Below, piece by piece: positions 17,116 to 25,232 of a stretch of DNA of 64,000 bases (positions are counted from its first letter, which is position 1; every line of letters starts with the position of its first letter). The position numbers and the translations under genes were made by a program. Source of the DNA: Collinsella sp. AF02-46-1. Lineage in GTDB: Bacteria > Actinomycetota > Coriobacteriia > Coriobacteriales > Coriobacteriaceae. The notes beneath the pieces are model-generated. The model saw nothing but the letters and a program-made list of their open reading frames with translations. It had not been told where the DNA came from and made no database searches. The stretch lies in assembly GCF_003465825.1 (NCBI RefSeq), contig NZ_QSBV01000012.1, positions 1 through 64,000 of the forward strand, written 5' to 3'.

Positions 17116-18204
17116 ATGGATTTACTGATTGATATTCTGCTCGACGCCGGCAAGGACACGCTGTCGCTGGTGCCGTTTTTGTTGGTGACGTATCTTGCTC
17201 TCGAGACACTTGAGCACGTTGCGGGCGACCGCGTCAACGGCGCTATCAAGCGCGCCGGCGCTGCGGGTCCCGTGGTTGGCTCGCTGCTGGGCATGGTGCC
17301 GCAGTGCGGATTTTCGGCCATGGCAGCAACGCTGTACGCCGGCCGTGTCGTGACCTTGGGCACGTTGGTGGCGGTGTTCCTTTCGACCTCCGATGAGATG
17401 CTGCCGCTGTTGCTTGCCGAGCAGGTTCCCGTGCAGACTATGGCGATGCTTTTGGCTTCGAAAGCGCTGATCGCACTGGTCACGGGTTTTATCGTGGACG
17501 CTGCCATTCGCGGCCTGCGCCGTAACGCCCGCGCGCACGCGGCGATTCGCCGTACCGTGCTGGGAACCGCGGCCAATCCGGCCCACGTGAACTGCGCGCA
17601 CGACGACCACAGCGGCGGTGACATCATCGACGAGGTGGCCGAGGCGGGCGTGAGCGCCGACCACATCCACGAGCTGTGCGAGCGCGACCATTGCGGATGT
17701 GATGAAGACGAAGACGAGCACGAACACGGACATGGCCACGATCACGGTCATGAGGGCGAACATGAACACCATGATGGTCACGGTCACTCTCACTCCCACG
17801 AAGGGACGCCTGTCCTGTCGATCATCCGCAGTGCGATCTCGCACACCGTGCAGGTCTCGGTATTCATTTTTCTGGTGACGCTGATTCTGGTCGCCGTGCT
17901 CGAGACGTTCGGCGAGTCCGCGATCGAGCAGTTCCTGCGCGGCAACGAGACACTCGCTGTCCTGGGTTCGGCGCTTGTCGGGCTGATTCCCAATTGCTCG
18001 GCGAGCGTGGTCATTACACAGCTGTATCTGGAAGGCGCGCTGCAACTGGCGCCGATGCTCGCCGGCACGCTCATTTCCGCCGGCGTGGGTTATCTGGTGC
18101 TGTTCCGCACCAACCGCAGCGCCCGCGAAAATGCCGTGTTCCTGATCATGATGTACGTCATCGGCGCTGGCTGGGGCCTTATCCTTTCCGCCTTTGGGTT
18201 CTAA
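17116..18204 (+). CDS. Putative metal (manganese) exporter, ArsP_2/10-TM permease family
   Basis: This 362-residue membrane protein has two similar halves of about five hydrophobic segments each, as in the ArsP_2 family annotated as putative manganese or heavy-metal exporters. Each half has a Pro-Cys/Asn-Cys signature (GMVPQCGFSAM and GLIPNCSASV), which supports the duplication. The halves are joined by a cytoplasmic-type loop, residues about 155-232, extremely rich in His, Asp and Glu, which could bind metal. The start at 17116 follows a GAAAGG site. An MntR-like palindrome upstream fits metal control. Confidence 0.82.
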   Translation: MDLLIDILLDAGKDTLSLVPFLLVTYLALETLEHVAGDRVNGAIKRAGAAGPVVGSLLGMVPQCGFSAMAATLYAGRVVTLGTLVAVFLSTSDEMLPLLLAEQVPVQTMAMLLASKALIALVTGFIVDAAIRGLRRNARAHAAIRRTVLGTAANPAHVNCAHDDHSGGDIIDEVAEAGVSADHIHELCERDHCGCDEDEDEHEHGHGHDHGHEGEHEHHDGHGHSHSHEGTPVLSIIRSAISHTVQVSVFIFLVTLILVAVLETFGESAIEQFLRGNETLAVLGSALVGLIPNCSASVVITQLYLEGALQLAPMLAGTLISAGVGYLVLFRTNRSARENAVFLIMMYVIGAGWGLILSAFGF

Positions 18205-18336
18205 GTGGATGTTTGGGGCATGCCGTAAAACTAGGACATGCCATAAATTCCACCGCCATGACCTGGGCGTTGGATGCGCGTCAATCGGCAAAACAAAAAG
18301 GTAGATTATTAGGCATGTCCCAAAAACCTACCTTGG

Positions 18337-18819
18337 TTAGTGCAGCAACTCGGTGAGGTTGCGTTTAAAGCGGGCGCGGTCTTCGCTGGTAAATGCTGCC
18401 GGACCGCGAGTGCGTCCGCCGGCGCGGCGTACCTTCTTTTCCTCGTGGCGAATAAACAGCTGCATGTCGATGGTTGCTTTGTCGTAGACGCGCCCGCGCA
18501 CACCGATAGCGGCGGCATCGCGCCCGAGCACCATGCTCGCCAAGCCAATGTCCTGCGTCACGACCACGTCGCCCGCCTGCAGGCGTTCGACAATGGCAAA
18601 GTCGGCGCTGTCGGCGCCCACGCTCACGTCGAGCGTCGTGATCCAAAAGCCGCGTCGCGCGTGCTCGGCATCGCGCGGGTCGTCGCGGCGAATGTGCCGT
18701 TCCAGGTTTTGCGTGCTGTTGCCGGCGATAACAACGGCGACGCCCGCCCGCCGCGCGCAGTCAATCGACTCGCGCGTGACCGGGCAGGCGTCGGCATCAA
18801 TAAAGAGCGTCTTTGGCAT
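18337..18819 (-). CDS. YaiI/YqxD family (DUF188) protein
   Basis: This 160-residue conserved protein of unknown biochemical role belongs to the YaiI/YqxD family, which has a PIN/NYN-like nuclease fold. The N-terminal FIDADACPVTRE and the later DVVVTQDIGLA supply the acidic residues, and a CARRAG-GNSTQ block is typical. The C-terminus carries RTRGPAAFTSEDR, a family hallmark. The stop lies 132 bp from the exporter stop (convergent). It is encoded head-to-tail with the next membrane protein with no gap. Confidence 0.88.
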   Translation of the reverse strand: MPKTLFIDADACPVTRESIDCARRAGVAVVIAGNSTQNLERHIRRDDPRDAEHARRGFWITTLDVSVGADSADFAIVERLQAGDVVVTQDIGLASMVLGRDAAAIGVRGRVYDKATIDMQLFIRHEEKKVRRAGGRTRGPAAFTSEDRARFKRNLTELLH

Positions 18820-19422
18820 CTAGCGCACCAGTTTGCCAAACTGAATGGCGCGAACAATGAGCGTCACGCCAAACACCAGCAGCGCGGCACCGCTAAAGAT
18901 GACGAGCATCTTGGCCGACCACAGCGGATAGATAAACACGAACATGCCCGCGATGATGGAGAGCGCGCCGCTCAGGATGGCGAGGGCGCGGTTGGCGGAA
19001 AGCTCGGATTCCAGAATCGACATGACGCCCTCGACGATCCAGCCAAAGCCGGCGACGACCACCACGAGCGTGGTGAGCGTCGCGGTCGAGAAGGCCTGGT
19101 TGCGCAGGATTATGACGCCGCCCAGAATGATGAGCAGGTTGGAGATGATGCTCGTAACGCGCCAGCCGGTGGGCAGCAGCGGCTCGAAAACAGCGGTAAA
19201 CAGCCTGATCGCGGCCGTGATCACAAAGTAGATGCCCAAGACGGTCGTCAGGAAGACGAGGGATTTGGCGGGCGCAAACAGCAGTGCGATGCCGGCGACG
19301 AGCGCCAAGACGCCCGTGATGGCGTAAATCCAGCGCACGGCCTTGACGGCCTTGCCTGCCATGCTTTTCTCGTCAAATCCAAACGCGCTCGATTGCTTGT
19401 CATCGTTCTTAAAGATGCCCAT
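18820..19422 (-). CDS. HdeD/DUF308 family membrane protein
   Basis: This 200-residue protein has six hydrophobic helices in three similar pairs, as in HdeD-type DUF308 proteins. Helix pairs lie at about 30-70, 85-125 and 140-190. HdeD is linked to acid resistance in enteric bacteria, but the role here is unknown. The ATG at 19422 follows GGAAAGGAG. The gene is transcribed ahead of yaiI and abuts it directly. Confidence 0.85.
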   Translation of the reverse strand: MGIFKNDDKQSSAFGFDEKSMAGKAVKAVRWIYAITGVLALVAGIALLFAPAKSLVFLTTVLGIYFVITAAIRLFTAVFEPLLPTGWRVTSIISNLLIILGGVIILRNQAFSTATLTTLVVVVAGFGWIVEGVMSILESELSANRALAILSGALSIIAGMFVFIYPLWSAKMLVIFSGAALLVFGVTLIVRAIQFGKLVR

Positions 19423-19655
19423 GATGTCTCCTTTCCGTGCGGCGTAAGCCGTAGCTCTTGCAACCAGTATCGCCCAAGGGCGCCGTCGCGTGGGGCGGGA
19501 AGGGCGAATGGGAGCCTCATCTTCCCGAATTGTTACCTTTGTTCCCGTTTGGATGCGGAATATTCAACAGGTGTGGAACATTGCGCCGCTGTGTGTAATT
19601 GCCTACGTTTTAGGTTAGATTTTCTTAAGAACAATATGCTTTTATTGGGGGTCTT

Positions 19656-20327
19656 ATGAACGAAGCTGTTCCCGCGGCGCCGGTAAGCGCCGAGTCGATG
19701 GCAAAGCAGGGTTGCGAAAAGCTTGGCCTGGACACGTTTGACGCGCTGGTCCGCCGCGCCCGTACGTGCCGCCGTTTTGACGAGTCCATGCGCGTGCCGC
19801 GCGAGTTTTTGCTCGAGCTGGCGGAACTGGCGCACCTGGCTCCCTGCGGCGCCAATGCTCAGCGTCTGCGTTTTCATGTGGTGAGCGGTGCCGAGGATTG
19901 CGCGCGTGTATTTGATGAGCTTGCATGGGCCGGCGCGCTTAAGGATTGGTCGGGTCCTGCCGAGGGCGAGCGTCCGACCGGCTACATCGCGATTCTTGCC
20001 GAGCGCGCTGTTCCGGGTAAGCCCGCCGCGCCCATCACCGAGGTCGACACGGGCATTGCCGCGCAGACGATGATGCTCGCCGCTCGCAGCGCCACGCCCG
20101 AGGTGGCAGCCTGCATGTTCAAGGCCTTTACGCCCCACGCGATCGATGCTATGGGGCTCGATAACGACAAGTATGAGCTCAAGCTGATCATGGCTTTTGG
20201 CGTGCCGGCCGAGACGCAGATGATCGATGCGATCGATTCCAACCCCGACGGCTCAATTAATTACTGGCGTGACGATGCGCAGGTGCACCACGTACCCAAG
20301 CGCCCGCTCGCCGACGTGCTGGTGTAG
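19656..20327 (+). CDS. Nitroreductase family protein
   Basis: This 223-residue FMN-dependent oxidoreductase of the nitroreductase superfamily has the N-terminal RRARTCRRFDESMRVPRE, which contains the FMN phosphate-binding Arg cluster. ELAHLAPCGANAQRLRFHVV follows and forms the flavin pocket. A GIAAQTMMLAA helix and GVPAE segment complete the fold. It probably acts as a homodimer reducing a quinone, nitro or other small substrate that sequence cannot specify. A TTGGGGG segment precedes the start. It is separated from the phosphatase gene behind it by repeat A copy 2. Confidence 0.87.
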   Translation: MNEAVPAAPVSAESMAKQGCEKLGLDTFDALVRRARTCRRFDESMRVPREFLLELAELAHLAPCGANAQRLRFHVVSGAEDCARVFDELAWAGALKDWSGPAEGERPTGYIAILAERAVPGKPAAPITEVDTGIAAQTMMLAARSATPEVAACMFKAFTPHAIDAMGLDNDKYELKLIMAFGVPAETQMIDAIDSNPDGSINYWRDDAQVHHVPKRPLADVLV

Positions 20328-20359
20328 CTGAGCGTCACCGCGGCGTGATCAGACGGTAA

Positions 20360-20394
20360 ACCACCACAAAGGTGCCTGTCCCCTTTGTGGTGGT
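20360..20394 (+). repeat. Palindromic repeat family A, copy 2
   Basis: A perfect 13-bp stem ACCACCACAAAGG/CCTTTGTGGTGGT has the loop side GTGCCTGTCCCC. It lies 32 bp after the nitroreductase stop and only 15 bp before the next start, so it sits within the ribosome-site region of that gene. Confidence 0.92.
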
Positions 20395-20409
20395 ACGAGG
20401 GGAGAGCGT

Positions 20410-20952
20410 GTGGCAGATCTGTATTTGGTGCGGCATGGGCAGACTGAGCTCAATGTGCAGAGCATTTTGCAGGGCTGGCACGATTCGCCGCTTACGGCGC
20501 GCGGGCGCGAGCAGGCGCTGACGGCGCGTACGGCGTTTGCGGCGCGTGGCGTGGCCTTTGATCATGTGTATTCCTCGCCGTTGGGCCGGGCGCGGCATAC
20601 GGCCGAGCTTATCGTTGGCGAGGGCCGTTCCATTGAGCTGGTCGATGACCTGCGTGAGTGGCATTTTGGCTCGCTGGAGGGCACATCAAATCGCGAGATG
20701 CCGCCGCAGCCCTGGGGCGATTATCCGGTGGCCTTTGGCGGCGAGTCGGAAGTGCAGCTTCAGTCGCGCATGGTCGCGGCGCTGTCCCGTATTATGGCCC
20801 GGCCGCAGCACGACTGCGTGCTGGCGGTTTCCCACGGCTCAGCCTGCCAGGAGTTTCTTGAGTATGTGACTGGCGGGGGAGAGCTACCCGACAACGGTGC
20901 CGTGCTTCATTTTGGCTATTGCGACGGGGCGTTTTCGCTCTTGGGTTGGTAA
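20410..20952 (+). CDS. Histidine phosphatase family protein 1
   Basis: This 180-residue phosphatase of the phosphoglycerate-mutase superfamily has the catalytic motif LVRHGQTELN (phospho-His), the second Arg in SSPLGRARHTA, the acid DLREWHFGSLEG and the second His in AVSHGSACQEF. It starts with GTG at 20410 behind GAGGGGAG. It is probably a small-molecule phosphatase rather than a glycolytic mutase, given its length. A related gene follows 17 bp downstream. Confidence 0.88.
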   Translation: MADLYLVRHGQTELNVQSILQGWHDSPLTARGREQALTARTAFAARGVAFDHVYSSPLGRARHTAELIVGEGRSIELVDDLREWHFGSLEGTSNREMPPQPWGDYPVAFGGESEVQLQSRMVAALSRIMARPQHDCVLAVSHGSACQEFLEYVTGGGELPDNGAVLHFGYCDGAFSLLGW

Positions 20953-20969
20953 CGAACGAAAGGACCCCT

Positions 20970-21605
20970 ATGAATAAAGATCTGTATCTGGTCCGTCATG
21001 GACAGACGATATTCAACCTTAAGCGTATCATTCAGGGGTGGAGTGACTCGCCGCTTACGCAGTTGGGTTGCGACCAGGCGGCGCGCGCCGGCATGTTTTT
21101 ACGTGCGCGCGGCATTGAGCCCGATCATGCCTACACCTCCACGCTTCATCGCACCGAGCAGACTATCGCCAACTTGTGGCCGGGCTTGGCGTACGAGCGC
21201 CTGGACGGCCTGCGTGAGTGGTTCTTTGGCGACTTTGAGGCCGAGCGCGTGATGCTTATGCCCGAGCGCCCGTGGCGCGATTTCTATCGTCAATTTGGCG
21301 GCGAGGGCCAGATCCAGGTGCGCGAGCGCATGGTGGCGACGCTGACCGAACTCATGCAGCGTCCGGACCATACGTGTGTGCTCGCGGTAAGCCATGGCTC
21401 GGCTATCAAGGAGTTTATGGATCACGTGAAGGGTGCGGCGGCCGACGAGCGCGATCGCGTGCCGGGCAACTGCTCGGTGCTGCACTTTGCGTTTGACGAC
21501 GAATCCGACACGTTTGAGTTGGTCGAAGTCTTTACGCAGGAGGATTACGCGCGCGAGCTGGGGCTTGAACCGCTTGTAGCGGTAGTAGGCCCGCAGCGCG
21601 GGTAG
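20970..21605 (+). CDS. Histidine phosphatase family protein 2
   Basis: This is a 211-residue paralogue of the preceding protein, with LVRHGQTIFN, the Arg-bearing TSTLHRTEQT, GLREWFFGDFE and AVSHGSAIKEF. The two are clearly a tandem duplication that has diverged. The ATG at 20970 is chosen for the GAAAGG site; an in-frame upstream start would overlap the end of gene 1. The longer C-terminus (VEVFTQEDYARELG) is specific to this copy. Confidence 0.88.
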   Translation: MNKDLYLVRHGQTIFNLKRIIQGWSDSPLTQLGCDQAARAGMFLRARGIEPDHAYTSTLHRTEQTIANLWPGLAYERLDGLREWFFGDFEAERVMLMPERPWRDFYRQFGGEGQIQVRERMVATLTELMQRPDHTCVLAVSHGSAIKEFMDHVKGAAADERDRVPGNCSVLHFAFDDESDTFELVEVFTQEDYARELGLEPLVAVVGPQRG

Positions 21606-21650
21606 CGCTGGCGTTGCGGCGCGGTTTGCCGGCGAAATTGTTTGATGCGA

Positions 21651-21693
21651 AAGGGGCGGGGATGCATGCACGGGCATTGCATCCCTGCCCCTT
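21651..21693 (+). terminator. Intrinsic terminator of the histidine phosphatase pair
   Basis: A 16-bp stem, AAGGGGCGGGGATGCA against TGCATCCCTGCCCCTT with one mismatch, is followed by GTTTGTTT. It lies 45 bp after the stop. Confidence 0.8.
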
Positions 21694-21736
21694 GTTTGTT
21701 TGGATGCTGGGTTTTCCAGCTTCGCGTTTGAGTCCG

Positions 21737-22417
21737 CTAGAACCGTGAGATCTGGTGAGTGAGCAGACCCGTCGGAACCTGCGGCGCGCCGCCGCTGACC
21801 TGCGCGGCGGGGAAGAGCGCAGCTACGGCAAAGTTGAACGGCTCTTTGCCGGTGTACGTTCCGGCGGCACGGGCCTCATCGGCCAGAATCTGCGATGCCC
21901 CAGCCAGTGCGGCGGCATAGGCGGAGTCACCGGCGAACACGGGGTCGGGTGCCTGATCGAGCATGGCACGGATGGCAGCAACGGCGTCCTCGCGCTTGAC
22001 CTCCCACACACGGTGCGTAATGCCGGCGGGGTCGGTGACGGCATAGAGCGACGCGCCTTCTTTGGCGGCGCCGAGGATGATATCCATGACGGGCGAGGCT
22101 TCGTAGGCGAGCGTTACAGGGCGAGGCTGCACCTTAAGCTCGGCGATTGCGCGGGCGGCTGCGGCCGCATCTGCGGAGGACGCGTTGTCGTCCGTCAGTA
22201 CACCAACCGGGCAAATTGCCACAACGCCCGTCACGCGTCCCAGCTCTCCCGAACACTCGTACACGTAATACGCCGCGCCTGGATCCTTGAGCATTAGGCC
22301 GTCAGCAATGGCGCCGCGCAGGGCGTCGTTGCCGCTCAGGATACCGCCCATCGCAGGCAGCGCCTCGAGCACGCGGTCCTGAGCTGGGCGGATGCAGGGA
22401 AATGGAAGTGCTTTCAT
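21737..22417 (-). CDS. Short DUF1015-like protein
   Basis: This 226-residue protein resembles the N-terminal half of DUF1015 proteins: it opens with ALPFPCIRPAQDRV, has GITHRVWEV where DUF1015 has an HRLW motif, and NFAVAALFP near the end. The diagnostic GHHRY-type motif is replaced by AGDSAYAAAL, and the second half of the usual 400-residue protein is missing. The fold is therefore supported but activity may be lost. It lies 39 bp downstream of the M20 gene on the same strand and about 3 kb from serA-serC, which full-length DUF1015 genes often accompany. Confidence 0.6.
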   Translation of the reverse strand: MKALPFPCIRPAQDRVLEALPAMGGILSGNDALRGAIADGLMLKDPGAAYYVYECSGELGRVTGVVAICPVGVLTDDNASSADAAAAARAIAELKVQPRPVTLAYEASPVMDIILGAAKEGASLYAVTDPAGITHRVWEVKREDAVAAIRAMLDQAPDPVFAGDSAYAAALAGASQILADEARAAGTYTGKEPFNFAVAALFPAAQVSGGAPQVPTGLLTHQISRF

Positions 22418-22456
22418 GGGCGGTCCTAACGCGCGAGTCGGTTTGTTCGCGGCTTA

Positions 22457-23677
22457 TTATGCCCCAACTTGGCCGCTTGCGTCCCAGAGCGTGTTATCGG
22501 CAAGCGCGATGAGCACGTTTTGGCAGCGAACGATATCGGCATGGGGCACATACTCGTTGGGCTTGTGCGCGAGCGCCAACGAGCCGGGGCCGTAGCTCAT
22601 ACAATTGCGGTTGCCTGTCTTGCCGGCAATGACGGCAGTGTCGGTGTAGCCGGTAAAGAAGCCGACGGTCGTGTCTGTGCCCGTCACGTCATCGGCGGCA
22701 CGCTTGAGTGCAGCCAGAAGGGGAGAGCTTGGATCGCGCTCGATGGCGGGGCGGTCGCCTGTCACGGTATAGCTTCCATGGCAGCCGGGGACCGCGGCTT
22801 CGGCGCCGGCGATGGCCTGCTCTACCATGCGCGTCGCGGCGGCCGTATCAGTCGGCGGGGCCAGGCGCATATCGACCCAGACCTTGGCATGGTCGGGCAC
22901 GACATAGGGGCGGTAGCCGCCCTCGATCTGTCCAAACGTGATGGTCGATGGCCCCAGCTCATCGTGTACGGGCAGCGCCATGAACGCGCGGCGCAACGCG
23001 CAGACGACCTCTGCCATGGCGGCGACGGCGTCGGCGCCCTTCCAAGGCTGGCTCGCGTGCGCCGTGACGCCTGCCATCTCAATCTCGAACCATGTGCGCC
23101 CCTTGTGCGCCACCTGGATCTGTCCGTCGGTGGGCTCGGTGTCCAGCACCCATTCGCGCGAACCGACCCAGCCGGCATCAATGGCCGCCTCGGAGCCACG
23201 CATAAAGTCTTCCTCGTCGACCGAGCAGATGAGCGAAAAGCCACGTCGGGGCAGCTCACCGCTTGCCGCCACGCGCTCGAGCGTATGGACCAGTGCGGCA
23301 ATGGCGCAGGCCAGGCCACCCTTCATATCGCAGGCACCGCGGCCATAGAGTTTATCGTCGCGCACAACCGCCCCAAGCGGTGCGATGTCTGCGTCCCAGC
23401 CATCGCCCAAGGTGACGGTATCCATGTGGCAGATATAGACCAGCCGCGGCTCGTCGCTTTGGCCCGGCACGGTGACTTTAAGGTTGCGGCGCCCGGGCAG
23501 CACTTCGAGCTCCTCAATCTGCACGGCATCGAGCGCAGAACTATCAAGTTGTGCCAGCTGCTGCTCAATGAGCCTCTTAATGAAGCGCTCAATTTCATCC
23601 TCATACGCGCCCGGGTCTGAGCTGTCAATCTTCACAAGGTCCTGCGCAAGCCGCCAGGCAAAGTCCTCATCAACCAT
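22457..23677 (-). CDS. M20 family deacylase/peptidase (ArgE/DapE-like)
   Basis: This 406-residue metallohydrolase of the ArgE/DapE/ACY1 group has metal-site motifs CHMDTVTLGDGW, GRGACDMKGGLA and CSVDEEDFMRG, and a dimerisation lid in the middle (GVTAHASQPWKG). The C-terminal YGPGSLALAHKPNEYV carries the last metal His. It removes an acyl or aminoacyl group from an amino acid; whether from N-acetylornithine, succinyl-DAP or a dipeptide is open, since no arg or dap genes adjoin. The ATG at 23677 follows a GAGG site. Confidence 0.87.
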   Translation of the reverse strand: MVDEDFAWRLAQDLVKIDSSDPGAYEDEIERFIKRLIEQQLAQLDSSALDAVQIEELEVLPGRRNLKVTVPGQSDEPRLVYICHMDTVTLGDGWDADIAPLGAVVRDDKLYGRGACDMKGGLACAIAALVHTLERVAASGELPRRGFSLICSVDEEDFMRGSEAAIDAGWVGSREWVLDTEPTDGQIQVAHKGRTWFEIEMAGVTAHASQPWKGADAVAAMAEVVCALRRAFMALPVHDELGPSTITFGQIEGGYRPYVVPDHAKVWVDMRLAPPTDTAAATRMVEQAIAGAEAAVPGCHGSYTVTGDRPAIERDPSSPLLAALKRAADDVTGTDTTVGFFTGYTDTAVIAGKTGNRNCMSYGPGSLALAHKPNEYVPHADIVRCQNVLIALADNTLWDASGQVGA

Positions 23678-23831
23678 ATGCAACCTCACAATCAGTCTGC
23701 TTTCCAAACCGATTGTAAGCCTCTTGAGAGATCCGCGGCGTGCGCGCAGCGGTATTTACCGTTCGCAGGCCGAGCCAGCGCGTTTGCCGTCCAGGCGGGT
23801 TTACGAACGATGCGGTGGGTACGTACCCTTC

Positions 23832-24881
23832 ATGGACGACATGCTGTGCGACATATCTGCCTTTCGGTATCACCGGATACCTCCACAGGTCTTGGCAATA
23901 ATGCCGGACCTGCCCGATTCTGCGGACGATCCGCGCAGGGAGCACCTATGTGAGCATCCGCTCGTCACGCATTTCCTGGGCACCCCGTTACACGTGTTGG
24001 CGCAGGGCAGCTGCGGACGTAAGGGCGATCGCATTGTCAGGCATGTTTGGAACGGGGAGAGGCCGTTTGATTCCGTGCGGCAGACGGAGTTTGGCTTCGA
24101 TGTTGCGTCCCCACTCTTTACCCTGCTGACCCTGGCTTCCTCGGTCTCAAACGAGCGTCTAATCATGTGCATGTATGAGATGTGCGGCACCTTTGCCGTG
24201 TGCAAGATTGCGCCTCAGGTAAAGTCGGCACTTGAGCAGGCATATGGGAGCCGATGGAGTGACGCACGGTCGGGCTGGGAAAACGTAAAGGATGTCTCGG
24301 GGAATCCAACGGACTTGTGGAAACGACCTCCCTTGATCGAGCTCTCTGAGCTTACAGAGTTCGTCGATAAGGTCCGGGGGCTCCGCGGCGCTAAATCGTT
24401 CATACGAGCCGCGAAATGCATTACGGGGGTGGCAGCATCGCCGCTCGAGGTCCAGGCTTCGATGCTGTTTGGCCTTACGAGGTTGCGCGGCGGCGAAGGG
24501 CTGCGCCTTACCAATAACGTTGAGATTCGTATGACGCGCAGCGCCCGCCTGATTTCGGGGCTTGATAGGCGCTATGCCGATATCCTGCTGGCAAATAAGG
24601 ACGGCAGCCGAGAGTGTCTGGTTGAATGCCAGGGTAAAGCCATTCACGGATCCATTGAATCCAAGATTTCGGACTCCGATCGAACGACGGCCTTGCAAGC
24701 CATGGGATATCCCGTCGTTCTGATGACCTATGGTCAGCTGGCCGACTTCGATGCCTTCCGCGTGGTGATGGAGCTCATCATGTCCTATCTCGATGTGCCG
24801 CTGAAAGACAAGACGCCGCGACAGCAGGAGCTCGAACGGCGGCTTCGTGAGGAGATTTTTATCGATTGGGCGGGAATGTAG
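23832..24881 (+). CDS. Orphan nuclease-like protein, second paralogue
   Basis: This 349-residue relative of the protein at 14435 has a function I do not recognise. Shared blocks are YEMCGTF (115-121), SPLE (203-206), Asp250, VECQGK (264-269) and MGYPVVLM (291-298). The spacing fits a Vsr/DUF559-like PD-(D/E)XK core, with ECQGK as the E-x-K element. The N-terminal 100 residues differ between paralogues. No strong ribosome site precedes the ATG at 23832. The gene is divergent from the M20 gene and is followed by an AT-rich gene-free tract. A defence or transferred-gene origin is speculation. Confidence 0.68.
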   Translation: MDDMLCDISAFRYHRIPPQVLAIMPDLPDSADDPRREHLCEHPLVTHFLGTPLHVLAQGSCGRKGDRIVRHVWNGERPFDSVRQTEFGFDVASPLFTLLTLASSVSNERLIMCMYEMCGTFAVCKIAPQVKSALEQAYGSRWSDARSGWENVKDVSGNPTDLWKRPPLIELSELTEFVDKVRGLRGAKSFIRAAKCITGVAASPLEVQASMLFGLTRLRGGEGLRLTNNVEIRMTRSARLISGLDRRYADILLANKDGSRECLVECQGKAIHGSIESKISDSDRTTALQAMGYPVVLMTYGQLADFDAFRVVMELIMSYLDVPLKDKTPRQQELERRLREEIFIDWAGM

Positions 24882-25154
24882 TCGCGCGGTGGGTAAACGG
24901 TAGCGCGAGCTAGAGTTCTGGTCGCAAAAAGGCTTCAATTTTGCCTTGGAGGGACCCTAAAAATGCTATCTAGAATAAGTTGTTTCGGAAAATAGACAGT
25001 CAACTTACATTCGGCACATAGAGACCGATTTTTACCTACTAAAGTCCCTGATAAAGCTGTTTATCAAAGCGGGTGTGCTTAGCGACTGGAGCCTCACTAT
25101 CGATTATCTGAAAAAACTTGTTCTGGGTATCATTTTAAAGTCGTCCGGAGCAAC
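24882..25154. other. AT-rich gene-free stretch
   Basis: Nothing coding is supported. Several short A/T-rich runs and no hairpin stand out between the nuclease-like gene and the serA terminator. Confidence 0.45.
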
Positions 25155-25193
25155 AAAATCGCCCCCCCCGTTTCGTGAATACGGGGGGGGCGA
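25155..25193 (-). terminator. Intrinsic terminator of serC-serA
   Basis: A 13-bp stem of TCGCCCCCCCCGT (25159-25171) against ACGGGGGGGGCGA (25181-25193) is followed on the minus strand by a T-rich tail. It lies 40 bp past the serA stop. Confidence 0.9.
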
Positions 25194-25232
25194 ATGGGCT
25201 TCGTGGTCTGTCTGGCAGGCTTGGCACCGGCG

